Position numbers and translations under genes: made by a program
Notes under the pieces: generated by a model
Database searches by the model: none
Told to the model about the DNA's origin: nothing
Seen by the model: the letters and a program-made list of their open reading frames with translations, nothing else
DNA from: SM23-73-3 sp965369445
GTDB lineage: Bacteria > Zixibacteria > MSB-5A5 > SM1-73
Length of the DNA stretch: 13,324 nucleotides
Assembly: GCA_965369445.1 (NCBI GenBank)
Contig: CBDUQU010000082.1
Span: forward strand, 1 to 13,324
Direction: 5' to 3'
Shown here: positions 6,669 to 13,324 of the stretch, piece by piece
Layout of the letters: every line of letters starts with the position of its first letter
Position numbering within the stretch: position 1 is the first letter of the stretch

Positions 6669-7508
6669 GTGAAAAGAACGACATTCATTTCAATGCTGGC
6701 TATCATTGTGGGACTGGTTTCTCCAGAATTTGTTTATGCCCAGGAGAGACTCGGTCTTCTCATTATAGCTCACGGTTCCCCTATGGCTCAATGGAACACC
6801 CCAGTTCTTGAACTTGAGGAAGAAGTAAAGAGAATGATGTTCGAAAGGAGCGATAACCCTTTTAGTAGAATTCGAGTCGCCTTGATGGAATTCAACGAGC
6901 CATCAATTAATACCGTAATCAAAGACCTCGAGAACACCGGCGTTGACAGAGTTTTCGCCATACCATTGTTTATTGCTCCATCCGGACATTCCTTGTATGA
7001 TGTTCCCACTATCTTAGGATTGTATGGCGACCGGGAGATGATTGAGACAGTCAAAGAAGAAGGGATAGACGTTGTTGATACTAAAATGAAGATTACCGTA
7101 GGACCTTCGCTAAATGTGGGAAGTGTTTTGAGAGAGGTAATGTCAGATAGAGTAGGAGAGTTATCAACAGCGCCCGATTCAGAAGGGGTGGTTCTTCTTG
7201 CGCACGGAGACAACCGTTTTCAGCCGATTTGGGATTCTATGTGCAGGGAGATTGGTTCTTATGTCTGTGCCAGGACAGGCATCCCTTACTTTGATTATGC
7301 TTTTGTGGAGATAGGTCAATCCTTTATCCCGGAAGGCGTGCCGGTTATTCTAAGAACAGCGGACAAATGTAGTAAAACGATAGTGGTTGGAACATATCTG
7401 GCAATGAGTGTCGAGGATATGGCTCAAAATTCCAGCTTGCATATTGGTCGGATGAAAATAGAGAGCGGGAAGATATTTGCTGGCAGGAACGTACATTTTG
7501 CCAAATGA
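6669..7508 (+). CDS. exported two-lobed CbiX-like class II chelatase (sirohydrochlorin cobaltochelatase family)
   Basis: This 279-aa protein has a clear signal peptide (MKRTTF then a hydrophobic stretch, predicted cut after A24 in VYA-QE), so it should act in the periplasm. The first lobe has the CbiX signature 'LLIIAHGSP' (H35), 'VALMEFNEPSI' (E74) and 'IPLFIAPSGHSLYDVP' (H107), i.e. both metal-site histidines. The second lobe repeats the fold with 'VVLLAHGD' (H179) and 'FVEIGQSFIPE' (E214), but the expected second His is absent. On an ungapped alignment E249 in 'GTYLAMSVEDM' sits in its place. Family members insert Co2+ or Fe2+ into tetrapyrroles. Periplasmic CbiK-type homologues are known in Desulfovibrio and have been linked to heme or metal traffic. 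The GTG start follows AGGGAAGG. Its position between feoA and feoB, downstream of a TonB receptor, suggests metal-tetrapyrrole handling by inference. Confidence 0.82.
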   Translation: MKRTTFISMLAIIVGLVSPEFVYAQERLGLLIIAHGSPMAQWNTPVLELEEEVKRMMFERSDNPFSRIRVALMEFNEPSINTVIKDLENTGVDRVFAIPLFIAPSGHSLYDVPTILGLYGDREMIETVKEEGIDVVDTKMKITVGPSLNVGSVLREVMSDRVGELSTAPDSEGVVLLAHGDNRFQPIWDSMCREIGSYVCARTGIPYFDYAFVEIGQSFIPEGVPVILRTADKCSKTIVVGTYLAMSVEDMAQNSSLHIGRMKIESGKIFAGRNVHFAK

Positions 7509-7518
7509 GGTCTCTTAC

Positions 7519-7536
7519 CCGATAAACGGATATCGG
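7519..7536 (+). other. small hairpin in the chelatase-feoB spacer
   Basis: The inverted repeat CCGATA/TATCGG has a six-base loop and sits 10 bases after the chelatase stop. There is no T-run, so it may be an RNA-processing or stability element rather than a terminator. The rest of the 178-base spacer shows no gene. Confidence 0.25.
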
Positions 7537-7686
7537 AATGGATAGTTGATAGGGCCATGGAATGGGTAGAGAGCCTGCAATGATTTGATCTTCACCTAAC
7601 AGGTTTCCTCGCTTTTCCCTCATTCCGTCAGTGTCAGCAGGATTCACAGGATCTATGATGTCGGAAATCAGATAAAGGAACTATCC

Positions 7687-9393
7687 GTGCGCAAGATTCT
7701 TCTGATCGGCAATCCCAACGTGGGCAAAAGCGTGATCTTCTCCCGGCTCACCGGGGTCAACGTGATCGCCTCAAACTATCCGGGCACCACGGTGGAGTTC
7801 ACCCGGGGGCATATGAAATTGGATAACGAGGTGGTGGAGATAATCGACGTGCCCGGAACCTACGATCTTGATCCCACCTCGCCGGCAGAAGAGGTGGCCG
7901 TTCGGATGGCCAAAGAGGGGGACGTGATCGTCGACGTGGTCGATGCCACCAACTTAGAGAGGAATCTAAACCTCACTCTTCAGTTGCTCAAAGACGGAAA
8001 ACCGGTTGTCGTAGCCCTGAACCTCTGGGATGAGACCCGCCATATCGGCATCTCCATCGACGTGGACAAGCTTCAAGAAATTCTGGGGGTGCCGGTTATC
8101 CCCACCTGTGCCATAACGGGTGAGGGAATCAAGGAGCTGGTGTCGGAGCTTCCCCATGCCAGATCAAACTCCTTTCAGTATGAGGAAGAAAACAGATGGG
8201 AGAAGGTGGGAGAGATCGTCAGCCAGGTGCAAAAGATTACCCACCGCCATCACACCTTCTTAGAGAGGCTGGAGGATCTCTCCATAAAGCCGGTTACCGG
8301 TTTGCCCCTGGCTGTGATAACCTTACTGGTAGCTTTTCAAATCATCCGGTTTATCGGCGAGGGACTGATCGGACTCCTTTTTGAACCCATATTTGAGAAG
8401 CTTTGGGCACCATCGATGATGCGGGTCTCGGATCTTCTGGGTGACGGATTCGTTCACGATCTACTTATAGGAAAGCTCGTGGACGGCCAGATAGACTTTG
8501 TGGAATCGTTAGGGCTTTTGACCACCGGTCTCTTTGTGCCCATTGCCATGGTTCTGCCTTACGTTTTCTCCTTCTATTTGGTTTTAAGCTTCCTGGAGGA
8601 TTCAGGCTATCTTCCCCGTCTGGCGGTGCTGGTGGATAACGTTATGCACAGGTTTGGTCTGCACGGATTGGCAATCATTCCCATGATGCTGGGCTTAGGC
8701 TGCAACGTGCCGGGAGCCATGGCCACCCGCGTTCTGGAGACTAAAAGGGAGCGGTTCATCGCAGCCACCCTGATGGCGATTGCAGTTCCCTGCATGGCGC
8801 AGATGGCCATGGTGATCGGGCTGATAGGACGATACGGGGCCAAAGGATTAGGGCTAGTCTTTGGGACTCTTCTGGTCGTATGGCTGGCGCTTGGGTTTTT
8901 GCTTAACCGGTTTTCCAAAGGTGAAAGCCCGGAGATCTTCGTGGAGATTCCTCCCTACCGCATACCCTATTGGGGAGCACTTCTTAAGAAGCTCTCAATG
9001 CGAATCAGAGGATTCTTGAGAGAAGCAATACCTTTTGTCCTCTTGGGGGTGTTTATCACCAACATTCTCTACTCGCTGGGGATAATCCGGTTCATTGGGC
9101 GGCTCGCCTCTCCTATCATCACCGGGATCCTGGGTTTGCCCCAGGACGCCACAGGTGCCCTCATTATCGGCTTCCTGCGCAAGGACGTGGCGGTGGGCAT
9201 GCTTCTTCCATTGGGCCTGGACCTGCGCCAGATGGTTGTTGCCAGCGTGGTTTTGACCATGTACTTCCCCTGCGTTGCCGCATTCGCCGTCTTGGTAAGG
9301 GAATTGGGAATCAAGGATATGATGAAATCTGCTGCCATCATGATCGCCTCTGCCCTGATCGTCGGGGGGCTGCTTAATCTTATTCTTCGATAA
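7687..9393 (+). CDS. feoB: ferrous iron transporter FeoB (compact form)
   Basis: This 568-aa inner-membrane Fe2+ transporter has an N-terminal GTPase domain. G1 is GNPNVGKS (8-15), switch I includes 'NYPGTTVE' (30-37), G3 is DVPG (54-57), the FeoB hallmark 'DVVDATNLERNLNLTLQLL' is at 83-101, G4 is N112-LWD and G5 is near 'TCAITGEGI'. After a short linker the membrane part carries both gate repeats, with 'GLGCNVPGAMATR' (C339), 'VPCMAQ' (C369), 'LRKDVAVGML' and 'YFPCVAAFAVL' (C529). Typical FeoB proteins run about 650-770 aa, so the linker and the C-terminal part are shortened here while the core is intact. The start is GTG 7687, five bases before the first strand of the G domain, after an AAAGGA site. 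It is probably part of the iron-regulated transcript with feoA and the chelatase. Confidence 0.93.
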   Translation: MRKILLIGNPNVGKSVIFSRLTGVNVIASNYPGTTVEFTRGHMKLDNEVVEIIDVPGTYDLDPTSPAEEVAVRMAKEGDVIVDVVDATNLERNLNLTLQLLKDGKPVVVALNLWDETRHIGISIDVDKLQEILGVPVIPTCAITGEGIKELVSELPHARSNSFQYEEENRWEKVGEIVSQVQKITHRHHTFLERLEDLSIKPVTGLPLAVITLLVAFQIIRFIGEGLIGLLFEPIFEKLWAPSMMRVSDLLGDGFVHDLLIGKLVDGQIDFVESLGLLTTGLFVPIAMVLPYVFSFYLVLSFLEDSGYLPRLAVLVDNVMHRFGLHGLAIIPMMLGLGCNVPGAMATRVLETKRERFIAATLMAIAVPCMAQMAMVIGLIGRYGAKGLGLVFGTLLVVWLALGFLLNRFSKGESPEIFVEIPPYRIPYWGALLKKLSMRIRGFLREAIPFVLLGVFITNILYSLGIIRFIGRLASPIITGILGLPQDATGALIIGFLRKDVAVGMLLPLGLDLRQMVVASVVLTMYFPCVAAFAVLVRELGIKDMMKSAAIMIASALIVGGLLNLILR

Positions 9394-9416
9394 GAGTTAG
9401 ATCTCTTATTCTCTCG
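9390..9416 (+). terminator. hairpin overlapping the feoB stop codon
   Basis: A seven-base stem ATAAGAG/CTCTTAT (9390-9396/9403-9409) with a six-base loop includes the feoB stop and is followed by a pyrimidine tract TCTCTC. The stem is AT-rich, so termination would be modest, but the position fits the end of the iron transcript. Confidence 0.4.
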
Positions 9417-9421
9417 AAACT

Positions 9422-9494
9422 GTCAACGGATCAAACGGATGGGTCAACGGATTAAGCGCCCGGACGGGCGTCCGTCTGGACGGATGGAACGGAT
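9422..9494 (+). repeat. clustered (A/G)ACGGAT repeats with small hairpins
   Basis: Five copies of (A/G)ACGGAT start at 9425, 9434, 9446, 9479 and 9488. The longer unit GTCAACGGAT is repeated exactly 21 bases apart (9422 and 9443). Between the copies are two compact hairpins, CGCCC/GGGCG (9457-9470) and TCCGT/ACGGA (9471-9484), and an AGCGAG/CTCGCT hairpin lies just downstream. The function is unknown. It could be a regulator-binding array or decayed repetitive DNA. Confidence 0.55.
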
Positions 9495-9586
9495 AACAGC
9501 AGCGAGCCGACGCTCGCTCGTCTGGGCAGGCAACATCCTTGGGCCTGTCGGTCAAACCCTGTCTGGTGAAGGGGTTTCTGTGTAAA

Positions 9587-9601
9587 AGAGATTGACTCTC
9601 C
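9587..9601 (+). promoter_or_regulatory. possible Fur-like box upstream of the nitrilase gene
   Basis: AGAGATTGACTCTCC matches 11 of 15 positions of the fur operator core TGAGATTCAGTCTCA and keeps the GAGA...TCTC symmetry. It overlaps a TTGACT -35-like hexamer and lies 66 bases before the GTG of the next gene. The match may be chance, and a TATGCT (9619-9624) downstream is too far for good spacing. Confidence 0.25.
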
Positions 9602-9667
9602 GCTACTTTTCGTTTCCTTATGCTAAAGTCATGAAACAAAAGGTCGAAAAACAGAAAAGGAGCAAGG

Positions 9668-10471
9668 GTGAAAGTCGGTTTCTTTCAGTTCTCCCCTCAG
9701 TTGGGGAGGAAAGACGAAAACGTAGAGCGAACGATAAGCTCATTAAGGGGGGCAAGGGCTGACCTCTTGGTTTTGCCGGAGCTTTTCAGCACCGGCTATC
9801 TCTTCGGAAACGAAGAGGAGACCAAGAGGTCAGCTGAATTTATTCCCGATGGTCCTACTTTCGTGAAGCTGGCCCATGCGGCCGCGCGGGAGAAGGTAAA
9901 CTTAGTTTACGGAATCGCAGAAAGGGAGGGAGAGAAGCTCTTCAACTCATCGGTTCTGGTGACGCCAAAAGGGGACTTCTCAGTCTACCGAAAACTTCAT
10001 CTGTTCAATCTGGAGAAGCTGTGGTTTTCCCCGGGCGACAAGGAACTGGAGGTCTTCGACGTCGGCGGCACGAAAGTGGGAATGATGATCTGCTTTGACT
10101 GGATCTTTCCGGAGACGGCGAGGATATTGGCTTTAAACGGGGCAGACGTAATATGCCATCCTTCTAACCTGGTTTTGCCCCACTATTGCCAGAATGCAAT
10201 GATCACCAGATGCGTGGAGAATGGAGTCTTTGCCATCACGGCAAACCGGACAGGTGCTGAGGAAAAGGAGGAGGTGAAACTGTCGTTCACCGGAAGAAGT
10301 CAGGTGGTTGATCCGAAGGGGCATATCCTTGCACAGGCGGATGAATCCTCGGAGGGCGTGTGGACGGTTGACATCGACCCCACAATCGCCCGGGGCAAAA
10401 AGATCACCCCTCGCAACCATCTTCTTGAGGATCGGAGAACAGAATTCTATCAGAAGGGGAATCTATGTTAG
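9668..10471 (+). CDS. carbon-nitrogen hydrolase (nitrilase superfamily)
   Basis: This 267-aa protein has the complete nitrilase-superfamily catalytic set: Glu38 in 'LPELFSTGY', Lys109 in 'YRKLHLF' and the nucleophile Cys142 in 'MMICFDWIFPE'. The C-terminal sheet ends with 'GRSQVVDPKGHILAQAD'. Members hydrolyse amides, N-carbamoyl compounds or related C-N bonds, or transfer acyl groups. The length and motifs fit the predicted-amidohydrolase group (omega-amidase or N-carbamoylputrescine amidase-like), but the substrate is not determined. No signal peptide is present, so it is cytoplasmic. The GTG start has AAAAGGAGC upstream. It overlaps the response-regulator gene by 7 bases, so translation of the two is probably coupled. 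Confidence 0.9.
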   Translation: MKVGFFQFSPQLGRKDENVERTISSLRGARADLLVLPELFSTGYLFGNEEETKRSAEFIPDGPTFVKLAHAAAREKVNLVYGIAEREGEKLFNSSVLVTPKGDFSVYRKLHLFNLEKLWFSPGDKELEVFDVGGTKVGMMICFDWIFPETARILALNGADVICHPSNLVLPHYCQNAMITRCVENGVFAITANRTGAEEKEEVKLSFTGRSQVVDPKGHILAQADESSEGVWTVDIDPTIARGKKITPRNHLLEDRRTEFYQKGNLC

Positions 10472-10932
10472 GTTCAAAGTGCGACGGAGATGACTTTTTA
10501 GGCGTATCTCAGGCTGCCAAGGTTGCCGATGCCAAGAGGCGCAAACCGGCCAAGATCCTGGTGATCGATGACGAGCCGGAGATCACCGACATAGTCGAGA
10601 CCTTTTTGGAGACTGCTGGCTATGAGGTGGAATCGGAGAACGCCAGCGAAGAGGGAATAGACAAAGCTAAAACCTTTTTGCCCGATTTAGTTCTTCTGGA
10701 CATAATGATGCCTACCATGGATGGCTACGAGATCTGCAGCGAGCTGAAGAGATCTGAGAAGACCAAACGCATTCCGGTCGTGTTTTTGACCGGGAAAGAT
10801 GCCCGGAGCGATGAAGGGCGAAGCTTCAAAGTAGGCGGCGTTCTATACATTAAGAAACCTTTTAGCTGCGAACGCCTTCTGGACATCGTCAAGGTAGTTT
10901 TGCAGACTGTCGAAAAAGAAAACAAGAAATAA
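10465..10932 (+). CDS. stand-alone receiver-domain response regulator (CheY-like)
   Basis: This 155-aa protein has a 28-residue N-terminal lead followed by a single receiver domain. The acidic pair is D35-D36, the phospho-acceptor D79 in 'LVLLDIMMPTMDGY', the switch Thr is T109 and the conserved Lys-Pro is K131-P132 in 'IKKPF'. There is no output domain, so it would act by protein interaction, as CheY or Spo0F types do. The partner kinase is not in this window. The start ATG lies inside the end of the nitrilase gene after GAAGGGGA. The N-terminal lead looks unstructured, and no better internal start is visible. Confidence 0.9.
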   Translation: MLGSKCDGDDFLGVSQAAKVADAKRRKPAKILVIDDEPEITDIVETFLETAGYEVESENASEEGIDKAKTFLPDLVLLDIMMPTMDGYEICSELKRSEKTKRIPVVFLTGKDARSDEGRSFKVGGVLYIKKPFSCERLLDIVKVVLQTVEKENKK

Positions 10933-10993
10933 CCGGATGGTGAATTCTTAGATACGAACTAACTGGTATATAGAGCGAACGAAGAGGGGGTAA

Positions 10994-11042
10994 GCCCTGT
11001 ACCATACAATACAGGGCGCGCCCTGCATCATGTGGTGCAGGG
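10994..11042. repeat. two tandem hairpins preceding the terminator
   Basis: Hairpin one pairs GCCCTGTA with TACAGGGC (10994-11001/11010-11017). Hairpin two pairs CCCTGCA with TGCAGGG (11021-11027/11036-11042). Both have eight-base loops and CCCTG...CAGGG stems, so they could also cross-pair. The motif GGTAAGCC precedes both hairpin one and the terminator hairpin. They are non-coding and lie between convergent genes. Confidence 0.6.
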
Positions 11043-11045
11043 TAA

Positions 11046-11097
11046 GCCAGCACCCGACCTCAAGAGATACTCTTGAGGTTAGATGCTGGCTTTTTTT
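11046..11097 (+). terminator. strong rho-independent terminator
   Basis: The outer stem GCCAGCA/TGCTGGC (11046-11052/11084-11090) and the inner stem CCTCAAGAG/CTCTTGAGG (11058-11066/11070-11078) are separated by a partly paired internal loop. Seven T residues follow (11091-11097). It ends the nitrilase and response-regulator transcript. The - strand gene lies 86 bases further on, but there is no T-run on that side. Confidence 0.85.
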
Positions 11098-11182
11098 CTG
11101 TGGTCAGTCAAGCTGCAAATCTGATTCAAAGAAGGCGAACCAGACTGACAACGCGATCAGGCTCGGGATACTTGAAGATATA

Positions 11183-13324
11183 TCATTCCTGCAAATAATA
11201 CAGTCTCTCGTCCAACTGCCACTCGGGGTCGAAGAAGCCTGCGCAGATGACGCCGCCCCAGCCTTTGAATTTCACCTCTTCATCGAAGATAATGAAATCA
11301 GGCAATCCGGCGCCGGAGTAAAGAGCGGTAAAGAGAGTAGAGAGCTTCAATCCGCTTAAGCCCACTCCCTGGTGAACGCAAACGAATCTCTCCGGATTAA
11401 ACGGGTTAGGATAGATGAACTTGGCGGCTATGCCCTCTCCATCGATCTGCTTTTTTCCAAAGACGATTTTCTCACCTTCTATCCTGATGGGTAACTTTCT
11501 GTTGAGTTCGGCGGTCACGGAATTCTCTGACGGTCCTCCGAAAAGGATTAAGTTAAAGTTTTCCATCGTCTCTGAAGTGACCTCAGTATCCGGGAGAACC
11601 TCCGCGAAGCCGTTTGCCCTTCTCCACCATCTGACTGCCTCCAGCCTGGCCTGATGAAGCGTTATCTCGGTGGTGAGCGAATCCCCTTTGGTGCCGTAGA
11701 CCAGCACAAACGGAGAGAAGTATGCCTGTTTTATCGGCCCGTAAGACTCCGGCGATTTGCTCAAGCGGCGATGCTTGGTCCTGCCTATTCGGAATTCGTC
11801 ACCTTTTTTGTAGAAGGATACCTCTTCACTTTTTCTCAACTGATAGCCAATCTCCTGACCATTCACGGCGAAGACTATCTTACCAAGAAGCAATAGATTC
11901 TGTGATAAGTGCAGGGCGAACTCCCGGACATTCCTGGTGCTTACTTCAATTTTTCCCTCTTTCACCTCCACCTCTATACGGGATTCAAAGAATGGTTTTT
12001 CCTGCCGGATTATCTCCACCCAATAGCTCTTGTGACTCTGTCCGATGTCAGTGGTCTTGAAGATCACGTGTTTGGGAAAGAGATTTCTCGTTCTGCTTCT
12101 CAGAAATTCCATGAGCTCGGGATCATCGACGCATACGGTTTTATCCGGGTCATCGAGGCTGTACCAGTGTCCTTTGTCCGGAATCTCCTTGTAATGATAC
12201 TCATAGCCTAACTTCTCCAGAAGAGAGGCGAAAAGTCTGGAATGCACCGTGGGAACATTATCGTCATTGCCTCCGTGGGAGATGAAGATTGGCAGGTTCA
12301 GGGCATTCTCCACAAAATTGGGAGCAAAATCCTCTCTTAAGCTCATGTCTCTTATGGCAATCTGTCTTGGCTCGGCGAAAGTGTAACTCTTCTGCAGAAA
12401 CCAGGGGATATAAAGCTGAAAACAGGTCCATCCGGCTAAAGGAGCGACGGCGGCAAAGAGATCGGAGTGGGCTAAAGCTATGTGCCAGGTCCCATGTCCT
12501 CCCATGGAATGACCGGTGAGATAAACCCTATTGGTGTCGATGGGAAAGGTTCTTTTCGCCAGTTCCAGAACCTCCAGGGCGTCCAGCCGTCCCCAATCCT
12601 GCCAATCAAATCCAAATCTTCGCCGGTTGGTGGGAGCAACCACGAAAGCCCAATCTTTTTGGCTGTAGCAATCCACCAGACCCGATGCTCTTACGCTGGC
12701 CCCATGAAGGGTCAGGATAAGAGAATATCTCCTTTGAGGATCATGATCTTTGGGAGGGAGAACGGCGTAATACTGACAGGAGTGGTCAATTTTGGAGATG
12801 AATGTCACCTTGTACGATTCCCCCTTCCCCCTTACTCTTAAGGATAGACCATCTTTTGAAGAAAAATTGTGGTAAGAGACCTCGACCGGAATAGAAATCG
12901 TGTCCATTCCGCTCAATGGTTCCGTCATCTCTATTGTAATGGGAACTTTTTTGACACAGAGGGGCATAAGAGAGGGAATCGTAATCTGGTTTTCTTTAAA
13001 GAATTCCTCCCCTCCGATAGAAAGCTTGACGTCTTTCAGCCTCTTCGAGGTTGTGTTAAGTATGGCAATACCGGCCCACAATTTCTGTTCTCCTCCTTTG
13101 ATTATGTCGGGCAGGGTTGCATCTTTGGCAATGAGCATCACCGGAGCTTCGGCAGGGATGAGCTTGAAGGTATAACGGTGATCGCCGTATCCACTCAATG
13201 GTACCAGAATCCGGTTGACGCCATCCTCCAAAACAACCGGAGTCTTCACAAAGCCGTGGGCGTAAGGATCACCCCAAAAGCGCTTGTCGTTGAGATAAAA
13301 CGAGCCCACCTTCTCTGCGATTAC
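11183..13324 (-). CDS. large alpha/beta-hydrolase, prolyl-oligopeptidase/esterase-like (N-terminus outside the window)
   Basis: At least 714 codons run from the right edge to TGA at 11185-11183. The frame is open beyond a GTG at 13309 and the sequence begins inside a beta-rich domain, so the true start is off the window. Counting that GTG as residue 1, a ~170-residue beta-sandwich-like segment precedes an alpha/beta-hydrolase core with the oxyanion 'LTLHG', nucleophile Ser268 in 'GHSMGGHGTW', Asp349 in 'HGGNDDNVP' and His381 in 'DKGHWY'. A ~330-residue C-terminal region follows, ending with 'FIYPNPFNPERFV' and 'FIIFDEEV...GVICAGFFDPEWQLDERL'. Family members cleave peptides or esters of polysaccharides and polyesters. 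A secreted esterase or peptidase is plausible, but without the N-terminus export cannot be judged. It is convergent with the response-regulator transcript. Confidence 0.88.
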   Translation of the reverse strand, partial: VIAEKVGSFYLNDKRFWGDPYAHGFVKTPVVLEDGVNRILVPLSGYGDHRYTFKLIPAEAPVMLIAKDATLPDIIKGGEQKLWAGIAILNTTSKRLKDVKLSIGGEEFFKENQITIPSLMPLCVKKVPITIEMTEPLSGMDTISIPVEVSYHNFSSKDGLSLRVRGKGESYKVTFISKIDHSCQYYAVLPPKDHDPQRRYSLILTLHGASVRASGLVDCYSQKDWAFVVAPTNRRRFGFDWQDWGRLDALEVLELAKRTFPIDTNRVYLTGHSMGGHGTWHIALAHSDLFAAVAPLAGWTCFQLYIPWFLQKSYTFAEPRQIAIRDMSLREDFAPNFVENALNLPIFISHGGNDDNVPTVHSRLFASLLEKLGYEYHYKEIPDKGHWYSLDDPDKTVCVDDPELMEFLRSRTRNLFPKHVIFKTTDIGQSHKSYWVEIIRQEKPFFESRIEVEVKEGKIEVSTRNVREFALHLSQNLLLLGKIVFAVNGQEIGYQLRKSEEVSFYKKGDEFRIGRTKHRRLSKSPESYGPIKQAYFSPFVLVYGTKGDSLTTEITLHQARLEAVRWWRRANGFAEVLPDTEVTSETMENFNLILFGGPSENSVTAELNRKLPIRIEGEKIVFGKKQIDGEGIAAKFIYPNPFNPERFVCVHQGVGLSGLKLSTLFTALYSGAGLPDFIIFDEEVKFKGWGGVICAGFFDPEWQLDERLYYLQE

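Noticed and set aside
3181..9393. CRISPR array, insertion sequence or phage origin for the island
   Set aside because: No regularly spaced long repeats, transposase, integrase or terminal inverted repeats are visible. No tRNA or rRNA genes were recognised in the window either.
9439..9585. 48-aa + strand ORF and an opposing - strand ORF in the feoB-nitrilase spacer
   Set aside because: Both run through the repeat and hairpin cluster, have Arg/Gly-biased low-complexity translations, and have no ribosome-binding site.
11030..12841. Several + strand ORFs opposite the hydrolase gene
   Set aside because: They are shadows of the long - strand frame, which has a full catalytic triad and family-like sequence.

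Overview
The window reads as a chromosome fragment of an uncultured Gram-negative, probably anaerobic bacterium. It has an outer-membrane TonB-dependent receptor with an N-terminal carboxypeptidase-regulatory-like domain (typical of Bacteroidetes and related FCB-type or candidate phyla), a ferrous-iron FeoA/FeoB system, a DUF362-ferredoxin protein and a Fur-family regulator. I cannot name the phylum from the sequence alone. All genes are on the + strand except the last.

Region 1 (1-2624) is general housekeeping or accessory: a DUF123-type GIY-YIG nuclease-fold protein, a DUF362 protein with two [4Fe-4S] motifs four bases downstream, a 30-bp perfect palindrome, then a ten-helix EamA (DMT) transporter.

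Region 2 (2650-9409) is an iron-acquisition island. A Fur-type regulator is flanked by two near-identical 7-1-7 operators, one before itself and one after it. Next is a tiny Cys/His protein (CxCGxVH motif) whose reading frame appears to be split by a -1 shift at an A-run. A 794-aa TonB-dependent receptor, FeoA, an exported two-lobed CbiX-like tetrapyrrole chelatase and a compact FeoB follow. A third Fur-box-like element precedes feoA. One hypothesis is that a metal-tetrapyrrole or chelate crosses the outer membrane through the receptor, the periplasmic chelatase-like protein acts on it, and FeoAB imports the released Fe2+. This is inference from gene order, signal peptide and motifs. Cobalt/cobalamin or sensing roles are alternatives.

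Region 3 (9410-11097) begins with a repeat-rich spacer carrying five copies of (A/G)ACGGAT and small hairpins. A nitrilase-superfamily hydrolase follows, overlapping a stand-alone receiver-domain response regulator by 7 bases. The region closes with three consecutive hairpins, the last a clear rho-independent terminator.

Region 4 (11183-13324, - strand) is a large alpha/beta-hydrolase (prolyl-oligopeptidase/esterase-like) whose N-terminus lies beyond the right edge of the window. It converges on the terminator array.
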